Assembly (NCBI RefSeq): GCF_000711885.1
Contig: NZ_JONK01000018.1
Span: 47,742 to 111,741, forward strand
DNA: 64,000 nucleotides
Direction: 5' to 3'
From: Chromobacterium haemolyticum DSM 19808
Lineage (GTDB): Bacteria > Pseudomonadota > Gammaproteobacteria > Burkholderiales > Chromobacteriaceae
Below the pieces are notes generated by a model, which saw only the letters and a program-made list of their open reading frames with translations, did no database searches and was not told the origin of the DNA. The position numbers and the translations under genes were made by a program. Shown piece after piece: positions 1-8,024 of the stretch. Each line of letters starts with the position of its first letter. The stretch's first letter is position 1.

Positions 1-376
1 GAACCCAGTCAACATGAATGCGGCAGCTTCGTCCCGTACCTTCGCCGGAAAAGGTAACGCACTGGCTACCAGGACTGCCAGCCTTGGCTTCTGTGGTATT
101 CCAAGCAGAAAATAGAAAAGTTCGCTTGCTGCCGCCATTGCTCTGCATGCCTGTATAGGCACCATCAGGTGACCCAATCAACTCAAACTGGTTTGCCCAA
201 TATACATTAGCCGCATAGCCCGGGTCTCGATCCACAGTAATAGTGAAATCGACAGCATCCATCCCAACCGACACAGCGGCTGGAAACTCATAATTAGTAT
301 AGGTGCCTGGTGTTTTCCCAAGTGCACAAGCCAGTGGGGAAATCGCGAGCAGAAGAATCATGACTTTGGCATTCAT
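1..376 (-). CDS. DUF3472-like secreted protein, partial (runs off the left edge)
   Basis: An open frame on the minus strand starts with ATG at 376 and continues out of the window with no stop, giving 125 visible residues. The first ~20 residues (MNAKVMILLLAISPLACALG) form a signal peptide, possibly a lipoprotein-type one. The mature part (NYEFPAAVSVGMDAVDFTI, then a W-x-N-Q motif, G-x-Q and LFSAWNTTEA) resembles the DUF3472 beta-sandwich domain, whose function is not established. Base composition is clearly less GC-rich than the chromosomal genes further right, consistent with island DNA. The start is the most upstream ATG giving a full signal peptide. The family assignment is from recall of the pattern and is moderate. 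Confidence 0.55.
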   Translation of the reverse strand, partial: MNAKVMILLLAISPLACALGKTPGTYTNYEFPAAVSVGMDAVDFTITVDRDPGYAANVYWANQFELIGSPDGAYTGMQSNGGSKRTFLFSAWNTTEAKAGSPGSQCVTFSGEGTGRSCRIHVDWV

Positions 377-440
377 AAAAATGACCTCAACCAATATGGC
401 TTATTGATCCAACTTGCAACAAGCTGTTGACTATGTCAAT

Positions 441-838
441 GGCTTTGTTGCATAACCCCATCGCTCCCTGCGGTATGCTAAGGCGATGAACACCGCAGCA
501 CCCCAGAACAAGAAGCCCAAGCAACGCTACGCAACCACCAACTGGCATGAGTACGATGCGGCCCTGACCGCACGCGGATCGCTGCTGGTCTGGCTCGATA
601 AAGACATGCAGTGGCTGGCCGAACCTACCGGCAACACCGGCCGACCAGCCAAATATACCGATGCTGCCATCCAGTTTTGTCTGAGCATTAAATGCCTGTT
701 CAATCTGCCATTGCGACAGAGCCTGGGCATGGTGCAAAGCCTGCTGCAATTGGCAGGGCTCGACTGGCCGGTGCCGGATCACTCCACCGTATGCCGTCGC
801 TAGCGTACCTTACGGGTCAAGATTGGCTATCGCCGCCC
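441..838 (+). mobile_element. Remnant of an IS5-family (IS903-type) insertion sequence, left end
   Basis: The sequence GGCTTTGTTGCATAA at 441-455 is a typical terminal repeat of IS903-type members of the IS5 family. It is followed 30 bp later by the start of a transposase frame. The element is cut off around 838, where the sequence passes into the truncated KilA-N gene read from the other strand, so the DDE catalytic region and right end are missing. The remnant is immobile. Its junction probably marks a deletion that removed the rest of the IS together with the end of the KilA-N gene. Confidence 0.75.
486..836 (+). pseudogene. Truncated IS5-family transposase with an in-frame stop
   Basis: The N-terminal ~105 residues of an IS5/IS903-type transposase are visible (NWHEYDAALTARGSL, then DHSTVCRR). 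The frame meets TAG at 801-803, but the same frame continues with transposase-like sequence (RTLRVKIGYRRP) to about 836. In intact relatives the stop position is usually a Gln or Lys codon, so CAG to TAG is the simplest explanation. The catalytic DDE domain is absent. The gene is therefore dead twice over: by a nonsense mutation and by 3' truncation. Confidence 0.75.
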
Positions 839-1059
839 TCGCCCATGTGATACCCGTGCTTGGTTTGGATGGTTGGGAGATGAGGGGAAATCCCCGCATC
901 ACTCAGCGCCCACGCGTACTCCGTGGTTGATGCATTCTTCAGGAACTCCCGAACATCCTTCCCGTAAGCCTTAGCCGCCTTGGTCATGTTGAAGTAACCA
1001 TCCTCGCGGAACTCGAAGGCCATGCCGTTGAACTCTTTGCCTATTACGTGGGACGTCAA
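817..1059 (-). CDS. KilA-N domain protein, C-terminally truncated
   Basis: The 80-residue frame begins GKEFNGMAFEFREDGYFNMT followed by KAAKAYGKDVREFL. This is the start of a KilA-N DNA-binding domain, found in phage and prophage regulators. The likely start is TTG at 1059, which overlaps the TGA of the integrase gene (TTGA), so the two are translationally coupled; an internal ATG at 1023 would cut into the domain. The last ~10 residues (MGEGGDSQS) are read from the IS remnant on the opposite strand, so the native C-terminus is lost. It is probably non-functional or a short truncated product. Confidence 0.6.
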   Translation of the reverse strand: MTSHVIGKEFNGMAFEFREDGYFNMTKAAKAYGKDVREFLKNASTTEYAWALSDAGISPHLPTIQTKHGYHMGEGGDSQS

Positions 1060-2702
1060 GGCAGCACAGCTATAACAGCATCTGACGCCTCTCTAAGTAC
1101 CTTGAATGCCGTGTCATAGCCTTGGCCGTACATCATCGCTACCTTGTTGCTCTTGCTGCTATGGCCTGTCAGGTAGTCGTTTACAGAGTCTTGAATGCCA
1201 GCAATACGCGCTTTGAGCTTCCACGTATGGCGAAGACTGTGCATCGTGACGCGGCTATCAATGCTGGCTTTTCTCTTCGCTTCGCTGAACTCCTTGCGTA
1301 GCCATTCGATACGCCTTGCTGGAGTTTGCGTTCTGTCCGCATCTGTCTTGGCGCTCCGATGCACTACGCCACGGCCTTTGGTAGGTCTTCCTTTTTCCAA
1401 GTCATCAAAGATGAATGGATACCCACGTTCCATCTGCTTCCTGAAAAACTCAGTCAATGGGCCTCTAGGTACTGGTACGGTTCTTACCGAGGATTGATTC
1501 TTGACTGAACGTCCCTCTGTATCTGTGACCCGAACAAATAGCCCATGGTCGCCACTGGTATCTCCTAGTACGTCACAGGGTTTTAGCTGTGCGGCTTCCG
1601 CTGAGCGCATACCCGTAGCGAGCAGGAACTCGAAGAACTCAGCGTGTGCCTTGATGATTGGTAACTTTCGCATCTGCTCAATCTCGGCATCTGTAGCGGC
1701 TCTGCGTCCTTCCTCTGACCTGTCGTGGAGTGGCAATCCTTGCTGCTTCCTGATTCCTTTTTCTTCATCAGCCGTTACCGAAATCTTGAAGGGCTTGGCA
1801 ATGATGGATTCTTCAAAGGCTATACCAATCAGCATATTCATAATGGCTGCATGCTGGCTGTTCCATGTGCTGATCTTCATTCCTTTGCCCAGCCTGAACG
1901 CCTTGTAGCCTGCAAGCGTTTCCTTGTCGAAATCGTCAGGCAGCATCGCTGGCCGCTTCAGATACCGCTCATAGCCGTCAACAGCAGCCTTGTACACGCC
2001 TTGCCTTGTTGGTGTTGGGGTCTTGGCATTGATAAGGGCCGCTAGAAGGCTCTGTAACGGTCTTTGCTTACTGGTGGGGGTCGGCGCTTCCTTCGCCTCT
2101 TCCTGCGCAACAAGAGCCGTTGCGGCGTCCTCACGCGCCATCTGCTGTACTGTCTGTGCAGCAAGGGCTTTGGCGAGCTTGTACGAATGATCGTCACCAA
2201 TCCAGATGCCTGTGTCCCGCAGGAAGGAGATGAAGCACTCTTCTTGATGGTCTGTGACGACTTCCAGTTGCAAGTCTCTTGCGTCCTCGTACCCAGCATG
2301 GTCTCGCGAGCCTTGGACGACTATGCATGTCTCGCCAGCATCTGGAACCATGTCTTCGATGTACAGCCGGTACTTACTCGCAAGGGCTTTGGCTTCTAGA
2401 AGCGTCAGGCTGTTCAGTAGGGCCATCTGCGCCGGCAGCGTACCCTTTTGCGTCCGGGCGTCTTGAGCGCCAGTGCTCAAGTCCTTTCTGATGCGCTCAA
2501 AAGTAGCCGTGTACTCGCTGAGTAAGGCTCCCGCCTTTGCTGCTGCCTCGGCGCGTGAATGTGTTCCAAGACTCTTGCGAATGATGGTGGGCAGGTTGCC
2601 GCGTTGCTCAAGAGGAAGGGCTTGCAGGTCTTTGGGCAGTCTAAGCTGGAAGTAATACACGCCTTCCGTATTGGTGTAGGTGTAGGCGGGCGCTTGGGCC
2701 AT
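1056..2702 (-). CDS. Tyrosine recombinase / phage-type integrase (DUF6538-like N-terminus)
   Basis: Site-specific recombinase of 548 residues. The N-terminal ~70 residues (YTNTEGVYYFQLRLPKDLQ, then a SLGTHSRAEA motif) match the DUF6538-type arm-binding domain of island integrases. The C-terminal third has the catalytic signature: Arg in ATGMRSAEAAQL, HSLRHTW, a second His in TGHSS, and the nucleophilic Tyr in MMYGQGYD. The start was placed at ATG 2702 rather than at the longer frame because AGGA lies 8 bp upstream. The gene lies next to the conserved yafS-rnhA-dnaQ block, so the island boundary (att site) probably lies in 2703-2911. Only the integrase side of the island is visible. Confidence 0.85.
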   Translation of the reverse strand: MAQAPAYTYTNTEGVYYFQLRLPKDLQALPLEQRGNLPTIIRKSLGTHSRAEAAAKAGALLSEYTATFERIRKDLSTGAQDARTQKGTLPAQMALLNSLTLLEAKALASKYRLYIEDMVPDAGETCIVVQGSRDHAGYEDARDLQLEVVTDHQEECFISFLRDTGIWIGDDHSYKLAKALAAQTVQQMAREDAATALVAQEEAKEAPTPTSKQRPLQSLLAALINAKTPTPTRQGVYKAAVDGYERYLKRPAMLPDDFDKETLAGYKAFRLGKGMKISTWNSQHAAIMNMLIGIAFEESIIAKPFKISVTADEEKGIRKQQGLPLHDRSEEGRRAATDAEIEQMRKLPIIKAHAEFFEFLLATGMRSAEAAQLKPCDVLGDTSGDHGLFVRVTDTEGRSVKNQSSVRTVPVPRGPLTEFFRKQMERGYPFIFDDLEKGRPTKGRGVVHRSAKTDADRTQTPARRIEWLRKEFSEAKRKASIDSRVTMHSLRHTWKLKARIAGIQDSVNDYLTGHSSKSNKVAMMYGQGYDTAFKVLREASDAVIAVLP

Positions 2703-2911
2703 TCGTGGTATCCTGTGCAGCTGCAAAAGCAGCACTGTAACACCAAATGTATCACTATTTGTACTACGGTCTAAGGCTCTGAAAGCCTTGTTTGGTAAGG
2801 ATTTCAGTGTTTACAAGGGTTTGGGTGGACTACTGTTTGGTTCAGATATAATTGTCAGTGAAGGCCCCTACCGGGCTGACGGTGAATTTGGCTGGCATAA
2901 GGCTTCTCTCA

Positions 2912-3637
2912 ATGAAGAATTCGTTTAGCGACTGGCTGAGCTCCAGCGAATTGGGATGTTATCTGCTGGAGCGGGAGCAGGCTTATTTCGATCGCGCCGT
3001 CGCCGACGTGTTCGGCTTCCATGCGGTGCAGTTGGGATTGCCGGAAGTCGACTTCCTGCGCGCCAACCGCATTCCCTGGCAGTGCCGCGTCGCCGATTCC
3101 GGACCGGCTCAGATCCTGTGCGATCCGGAGCAACTGCCGTTCGAGAGCCGCAGCCTGGACCTGTTGGTGATGCCGCATGTGCTGGATTTTACCACCGTGC
3201 CGCATCAGGTACTGCGGGAAGCCGAGCGCGTGCTGATGCCGGAGGGCAGGCTGATCCTCACCGGCTTCAATCCGGTGTCGCTATGGGGCGTGCGCCGGCT
3301 GGTCCAGGGGCGCGAAAACGCGCCGTGGAGCGGCAACTTTCTGTCTTTGGTGCGCATCAAGGACTGGCTGACCCTGCTGGAACTGGAGCCCGCGAGCGGG
3401 GGCTTCATGGGCTACGCGCCGCCGTTTTCCCGCTGCGACTGGGTGCAACGCTTCCGCTTCATGGAGCGGGCCGGGGACCGCTGGTGGCCATTGGCCGCCG
3501 GCGTGTACGGCATTGAGGCGATCAAACGTCAGCGCGGCATGCGCTTGATCCTGCCCAATTGGAAGCAGGCCAAGGCCAAAACCGGTCTGGCGGTGGCCGC
3601 CGGCAACGAGCGTCATCACAGTCACAGGGAACCATGA
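2912..3637 (+). CDS. Class I SAM-dependent methyltransferase, YafS-like
   Basis: Predicted methyltransferase of 241 residues with Rossmann-type features: CDPEQLPFESRSLDLLVMPH (motif II/III region) and REAERVLMPEGRLILTGFNP (post-III motif). As in E. coli yafS, it lies directly before rnhA and dnaQ, which supports orthology to that uncharacterised family. The longer frame starts at 2852, but ATG 2912 gives the normal family N-terminus (MKNSFSDWLSS). A TATAAT at 2847-2852 could serve as its -10 element, close to the island junction. The substrate is unknown. Confidence 0.75.
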   Translation: MKNSFSDWLSSSELGCYLLEREQAYFDRAVADVFGFHAVQLGLPEVDFLRANRIPWQCRVADSGPAQILCDPEQLPFESRSLDLLVMPHVLDFTTVPHQVLREAERVLMPEGRLILTGFNPVSLWGVRRLVQGRENAPWSGNFLSLVRIKDWLTLLELEPASGGFMGYAPPFSRCDWVQRFRFMERAGDRWWPLAAGVYGIEAIKRQRGMRLILPNWKQAKAKTGLAVAAGNERHHSHREP

Positions 3638-3683
3638 GACAACACAGCAAGCGGGACGCAAGCCCCGGCAATGACGAGACAGC

Positions 3684-4127
3684 ATGACGACTGAAGACAA
3701 GGTAGAGATGTATACCGACGGCGCCTGCAAGGGCAATCCGGGGCCGGGCGGATGGGGCGCTTTGTTGCGCTTCAAAGGCAAGGAAAAGGAATTGTGCGGC
3801 GGCGAGTCCAACACCACCAACAACCGCATGGAGTTGCTGGCCGTGATCAAGGGCCTGGCCACGTTGAACCGGCCCTGCCGGGTGGTGGTGTACACCGACT
3901 CCCAATATGTGCAAAAAGGCATTTCCGAGTGGATTCACGGCTGGAAGGCGCGGGGCTGGAAGACCGCGGCCAAGGAGCCGGTGAAGAATGCCGATCTGTG
4001 GCAGCAATTGGACGCCGAGCGCAACCGCCACCTGCACGTGGAGTGGCGCTGGGTCAAAGGCCACGCCGGCCATGAGTTCAACGAACGGGCCGATCAGTTG
4101 GCCAACCGAGGCGTGGAGCTGGCCTGA
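3684..4127 (+). CDS. rnhA: Ribonuclease HI
   Basis: Endonuclease cleaving the RNA strand of RNA/DNA hybrids, for removal of primers and R-loops. The 147 residues match the normal bacterial length. The acidic catalytic set is present: Asp12 in [15 protein letters not shown], Glu in [10 protein letters not shown], Asp in VYTDSQYV and Asp in [11 protein letters not shown], plus the KGHAGHE loop. It lies 46 bp after the methyltransferase and 70 bp before dnaQ, the conserved rnhA-dnaQ arrangement. Confidence 0.97.
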   Translation: MTTEDKVEMYTDGACKGNPGPGGWGALLRFKGKEKELCGGESNTTNNRMELLAVIKGLATLNRPCRVVVYTDSQYVQKGISEWIHGWKARGWKTAAKEPVKNADLWQQLDAERNRHLHVEWRWVKGHAGHEFNERADQLANRGVELA

Positions 4128-4197
4128 TCCGGCCGCGCCTGCCTTTCTTCAGAGTTCAGAGCGGCGCCGCCGGCTGCGGCCGCCGCCAGGATAGCGC

Positions 4198-4917
4198 ATG
4201 AGACAAATCATTCTCGATACCGAAACCACCGGTCTCGAACACGCCCAAGGCCATCGCATCATCGAGTTCGCCGGCCTGGAAATGATCAACCGCAAGCTCA
4301 CCGGCAAGCATCTGCATCTTTACATCCATCCGGAGCGCGATATCGATCCGGATGCCCAGCGCGTGCACGGCATCTCGCTGGAATTTCTGGAAGGCAAACC
4401 CAAGTTCCGCGAGGTGGCCGAGGAAGTGGCCGACTTCCTGCGCGACGCGGAGCTGATCATCCACAATGCGCCGTTTGACGTCGGCTTCCTCAACGCCGAA
4501 TTCGAAAGAGTGGGCCTGCCGTCCATCAAGAACCTGTGCGCCAACGTGGTGGATACGCTGCGCGAAGCGCGCGATCTGTTCCCCGGCAAGCGCAACAGCC
4601 TGGACGCCTTGTGCGACCGCTTCGAGATCGACCGCTCCAACCGCACCTTGCACGGCGCGCTGGTGGACTGCGAATTGTTGTCCGAAGTCTATCTATGGAT
4701 GACCCGCGGCCAGGAAAGCCTGGTGATGGACATCGACGTCGACTTGCCCAATGGCCAGCACGGCGCGATGGATTTCGAGCGCAAGCCGTTGATCGTCAAG
4801 CGCGCCAATGAGCAGGAGCTGGCCGATCATCAAGCTTATCTGAACGATCTGGACAAATCGGTGAAGGGCACCTGCCTGTGGCGCAGCCTGGAGACGCCGG
4901 CCGGAGAGGGCGCGTGA
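4198..4917 (+). CDS. dnaQ: DNA polymerase III epsilon subunit (3'-5' proofreading exonuclease)
   Basis: Proofreading subunit of the replicative polymerase core, 239 residues. DEDDh exonuclease motifs are visible: ExoI LDTETTGLEH near residue 6, ExoII in IHNAPFDVGFLNAEF around residue 97, and ExoIII with the catalytic His in RTLHGALVDCELLSEVY around residue 155. The C-terminal ~50 residues would form the polymerase-binding tail. Its TGA overlaps the GTG start of ispD (GTGA), indicating translational coupling. Confidence 0.96.
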   Translation: MRQIILDTETTGLEHAQGHRIIEFAGLEMINRKLTGKHLHLYIHPERDIDPDAQRVHGISLEFLEGKPKFREVAEEVADFLRDAELIIHNAPFDVGFLNAEFERVGLPSIKNLCANVVDTLREARDLFPGKRNSLDALCDRFEIDRSNRTLHGALVDCELLSEVYLWMTRGQESLVMDIDVDLPNGQHGAMDFERKPLIVKRANEQELADHQAYLNDLDKSVKGTCLWRSLETPAGEGA

Positions 4918-5597
4918 GCCGCTACCTGGCGCTGGTGCCGGCCGCTGGCCATGGCAGCCGCTTCGGCGCGCCCAGTCCCAAGCAATACCTGCAACTGAAC
5001 GGCAAGCCGCTGATGTGGCATACCCTGCAGGCGTTGGCCTCTGTGACCGCCGTTGAGGCGGTGGCGGTGGTGATTTCTCCCTGCGACGAGTGGTTTGACG
5101 ATTTCGACTGGGACATTCCCAAGCTGCAAGTGTTGCGCGTGGGCGGCGTCAGCCGCGCCGAGAGCGTGCGCAATGGTCTGGCGGCGCTGGACTGCGGTGC
5201 CGACGACTGGATATTGGTGCACGACGCCGCGCGTTGCTGTCTGACCGCGGACGCGGTGGAGCGGCTGCTGGCGGAAGTCGGGGACGACCCGGTGGGCGGC
5301 CTGCTGGCCTTGCCGGTGCCTGACACCGTGAAGCGCGCGGACGCGGAGCAGCGCGTGGCGGTCACTGTTTCGCGCGCCGGCCTGTGGCTGGCGCAAACCC
5401 CGCAGATGTTCCGCCACGGCAAATTGCGAGAGGCCCTGCAAGGCGGCGATCTGGCTGACGTGACCGATGAAGCCTCCGCGATAGAGCGCTGCGGCGGCAA
5501 GCCGCGCCTGGTGGAAGGCGATGCTCAGAATTTCAAAGTGACTTATCCGCGCGATCTGGCCTTGGCGCGCGCGGTGCTGGCGGCAAGAAAGGATTGA
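4914..5597 (+). CDS. ispD: 2-C-methyl-D-erythritol 4-phosphate cytidylyltransferase
   Basis: Third step of the MEP isoprenoid pathway, transferring CMP from CTP to methylerythritol phosphate. The 227-residue protein begins [18 protein letters not shown], the nucleotide-binding G-rich loop, and contains [25 protein letters not shown] and VTDEASAIE. The start is GTG 4914 inside the dnaQ stop (GTGA overlap); the longer open frame into dnaQ is not needed. It is followed after one base by ispF, the usual ispDF pairing. Confidence 0.95.
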   Translation: MSRYLALVPAAGHGSRFGAPSPKQYLQLNGKPLMWHTLQALASVTAVEAVAVVISPCDEWFDDFDWDIPKLQVLRVGGVSRAESVRNGLAALDCGADDWILVHDAARCCLTADAVERLLAEVGDDPVGGLLALPVPDTVKRADAEQRVAVTVSRAGLWLAQTPQMFRHGKLREALQGGDLADVTDEASAIERCGGKPRLVEGDAQNFKVTYPRDLALARAVLAARKD

Positions 5598-5598
5598 T

Positions 5599-6075
5599 AT
5601 GTTTCGAGTGGGACAGGGCTACGATGTGCACCAACTGGTGGCCGGCCGGCCGTTGATCCTGGGCGGCGTGAACATTCCGCACGAGAAGGGGCTGTTGGGC
5701 CACTCCGACGCCGACGCCTTGTTGCACGCGATTACCGACGCGCTGCTGGGCGCGGCGGCGTTGGGCGATATCGGCCGTCACTTTCCGGACACCGATCCCG
5801 AATTCAAGGGCGCGGACAGCCGCGCGCTGCTGCGTGAAGCGGTCAAGCGCGTGCGCGCCGCCGGCTGGAAACCGGTGAATGTGGACAGCACGCTGATTGC
5901 GCAGCAGCCCAAGCTGGCGCCGCACATCGACGCGATGCGCGCCGCCATCGCCGAAGATCTCGGCCTGGACCTCGACGCGGTCAACGTCAAGGGTAAAACC
6001 AACGAGAAGCTGGGCTATCTGGGGCGTTGCGAGGCGATAGAGGCGCAAGCCGTCTGCCTGCTGACGTCCGTGTAA
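5599..6075 (+). CDS. ispF: 2-C-methyl-D-erythritol 2,4-cyclodiphosphate synthase
   Basis: Fifth MEP pathway step, cyclising CDP-methylerythritol 2-phosphate and releasing CMP. The 158 residues are standard for this trimeric enzyme. Metal-binding residues are seen in GYDVHQL and in [15 protein letters not shown]; the [13 protein letters not shown] and [15 protein letters not shown] segments are characteristic. It begins 2 bp after the ispD stop and ends the rnhA/dnaQ/ispD/ispF run. Confidence 0.97.
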   Translation: MFRVGQGYDVHQLVAGRPLILGGVNIPHEKGLLGHSDADALLHAITDALLGAAALGDIGRHFPDTDPEFKGADSRALLREAVKRVRAAGWKPVNVDSTLIAQQPKLAPHIDAMRAAIAEDLGLDLDAVNVKGKTNEKLGYLGRCEAIEAQAVCLLTSV

Positions 6076-6188
6076 CACCGCGCCGCGATTCGCGGTTTGC
6101 GGCTCGCAATTGATGACAGGTGTCTGGCGGATCGCCCCGTGCCATAATCCGCCCGGCGCAACACCATCCAAACACAGGAGGCATTACC

Positions 6189-6848
6189 ATGTTGACTCAG
6201 GACCAACTGAAGCTTGCCGTGGCCAAGAAGGCCATTGAATTCGTGCCGGACGACAGCATCGTCGGCGTGGGTACCGGCAGCACCGTCAATCTGTTCATCG
6301 AAGAGCTGGCCGCGATCAAGGGCCGCATCCGCGGCGCGGTGTCCAGCTCCGACGCCTCCACCGCCCGCCTCAAAGCTCACCACATCCCGGTGTTCGACCT
6401 GAACGAAGTGGATGCGTTGCCGGTGTATATCGACGGCGCGGACGAAATCAACCACCATCTGCACATGATCAAAGGCGGCGGCGCCGCGCTGACCCGCGAG
6501 AAGATCGTCGCCAGCGTGGCCGAGCAGTTCATCTGCATTGCCGACGAAACCAAATACGTCACCATGTTGGGCGGTTTCCCGCTGCCCATCGAAGTGATCC
6601 CGATGGCGCGCAGCTATGTGGCGCGCGAGTTGGTCAAGCTGGGCGGCCACCCGGAGCTGCGTCAGGGCGTGACCACCGACAACGGCAATGTGATCCTGGA
6701 CGTGCACGGCTTGAAGATTCAGAAGCCGGTGGAACTGGAAGAAATCATCAACCACCTGGCCGGCGTGGTTACCTGCGGCCTGTTCGCCCGCCGCCGCGCC
6801 GATGTGCTGGTGTTGGGAAAACAAAGCGGCGTGGAAGAAATCCGTTAA
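6189..6848 (+). CDS. rpiA: Ribose-5-phosphate isomerase A
   Basis: Interconverts ribose 5-phosphate and ribulose 5-phosphate in the pentose phosphate pathway. The 219-residue protein has [16 protein letters not shown], the [29 protein letters not shown] signature region (catalytic Asp and Glu) and the C-terminal [15 protein letters not shown]. The start is ATG 6189, preceded by a strong AGGAGG at 6177. Its TAA stop (6846-6848) is also the left target-site duplication of a MITE-1 element that begins with the very next base. Confidence 0.96.
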   Translation: MLTQDQLKLAVAKKAIEFVPDDSIVGVGTGSTVNLFIEELAAIKGRIRGAVSSSDASTARLKAHHIPVFDLNEVDALPVYIDGADEINHHLHMIKGGGAALTREKIVASVAEQFICIADETKYVTMLGGFPLPIEVIPMARSYVARELVKLGGHPELRQGVTTDNGNVILDVHGLKIQKPVELEEIINHLAGVVTCGLFARRRADVLVLGKQSGVEEIR

Positions 6849-6993
6849 GAACCCGTTTACGATTAGCTGCGCGTTGGCGGGATGGATAGAAAGGGGTGTG
6901 AAACCGTCGTCGGAATGCCCGTGCACCGTATGTGCATTCCGTTTCTTCGGTCGCTTCCGCTCCTGTCTCGCTCACGGGATCGTAAACACGTTC
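6849..6993 (-). mobile_element. MITE-1 copy 1 (145 bp), reverse orientation
   Basis: Palindromic non-autonomous element. It begins GAACCCGTTTACGAT and ends ATCGTAAACACGTTC, an imperfect terminal inverted repeat. It is flanked by TAA (6846-6848, the rpiA stop) and TGA (6994-6996), both fitting a TNA target. The internal sequence matches the other copies in the window when read on the minus strand (CTCGCGAG-type motif next to the right end, diverged here). It lies between rpiA and phoU. Confidence 0.85.
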
Positions 6994-7062
6994 TGAGCAA
7001 GTTTCGCCGGAGCGCGCTAGCCTTCTAGCGGGCTTGCCGCCGCCCGCAAGCGGGCAGATGAA

Positions 7063-7080
7063 TTGTCACATCGTCGTCAT
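7063..7080 (+). promoter_or_regulatory. Candidate Pho box upstream of phoU
   Basis: Two half-sites with the PhoB pattern, TTGTCAC (7063-7069) and TCGTCAT (7074-7080), are separated by 4 bp. This gives the 11-bp repeat period of a Pho box (consensus CTGTCAT N4 CTGTCAT). The site is ~50 bp before the phoU start. A small inverted repeat (CGCTAG/CTAGCG at 7015-7030) lies further upstream. Sequence match only; binding is inferred. Confidence 0.45.
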
Positions 7081-7130
7081 CTGTCCGCATTAACATAGCG
7101 TTTTTTGACAGGTTTTGGTTTGGGGCAGAC

Positions 7131-7832
7131 ATGGCAGAGCATATTTCCAAACAGTTCGATATGGAGCTGGAAACCATCCGCACCCGCGTCCTGCAGATGG
7201 GCGGACTGGTGGAGCAGCAGATTTTGTCCGCGGTGGAAGCCCTGCTGGCAGGCGACATTGACAAGCTGGACAAGGTGATTGCCGAAGACGCGCTGGTCAA
7301 CGCGATGGAAGTCACCATCGACGACGACTGCCTGCACATCATCGCCCGCCGTCAGCCGGCCGCCAGCGATCTTCGCATCGTGTTCACCGTGATCAAGGTA
7401 ATCACGGATCTGGAGCGCATCGGCGACGAAGCCAAGAAGATCGCGCGCATGGGCAAGACCATTTATCAATCGGAGCGCTACCAGATGCCGCGCTTCCGCG
7501 AAATCGAGAAAATGGCGGATTCGGCGCTGGGCATGTTGCGCCGCGCGCTGGATGCCTTCGCCCGCCTGGACACCAGCGCCGCCTTGGAATTGGCCGAGGC
7601 CGACCAGGAACTGGACGAGGATTTCGCCTCCGAACTGCGTCAGCTGATCACCTTCATGATGGAAGACCCGCGCACCATCAGCATGTCCATCGACACCTTG
7701 TTCATCTCCAAGGCGATAGAGCGCATTGGCGATCACGCCACCAATATTTCCGAATACGTGGTGTACTTGGTCAAAGGCAAGGACATTCGTCACACCACGC
7801 TGGAAACCAAGAAGCGAGAAACCCTGGGCTGA
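7131..7832 (+). CDS. phoU: Phosphate signalling protein PhoU
   Basis: Negative regulator linking the Pst phosphate importer to the PhoR/PhoB two-component system; cytoplasmic, often dimeric. The 233 residues comprise two PhoU helical repeats, with metal-contact motifs of the E-x-x-x-D type seen in DLERIGDEAKKIARMG and the second-repeat equivalent AIERIGDHATNISEYV. The start MAEHISKQFDMELE is standard. No pst genes are in the window; ppx and corA follow on the same strand. Confidence 0.95.
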   Translation: MAEHISKQFDMELETIRTRVLQMGGLVEQQILSAVEALLAGDIDKLDKVIAEDALVNAMEVTIDDDCLHIIARRQPAASDLRIVFTVIKVITDLERIGDEAKKIARMGKTIYQSERYQMPRFREIEKMADSALGMLRRALDAFARLDTSAALELAEADQELDEDFASELRQLITFMMEDPRTISMSIDTLFISKAIERIGDHATNISEYVVYLVKGKDIRHTTLETKKRETLG

Positions 7833-8024
7833 GCCTGGCCGCGCCTGTCACGGCGACTTGACATGACGGTTTGCCTAAAATGGCGGTAACATTCGGTGTT
7901 GCCGCCATTGTTGCGTCCGGCGTCCGTGCCAGTCCCCCGGCGTTCCAACCTGATGATGAATCCCCCCGTTTCCGCTGGCGCAGCCGCGCGGGCGCGGGCC
8001 TTGATAAAGAGAGAAGGGGTGTCT

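Noticed and set aside
7896..8024. Long N-terminal extension of the exopolyphosphatase frame
   Set aside because: The extra 43 residues are basic and low-complexity, without a good ribosome site; the family N-terminus begins close to TTG 8025. Kept only as an alternative start.
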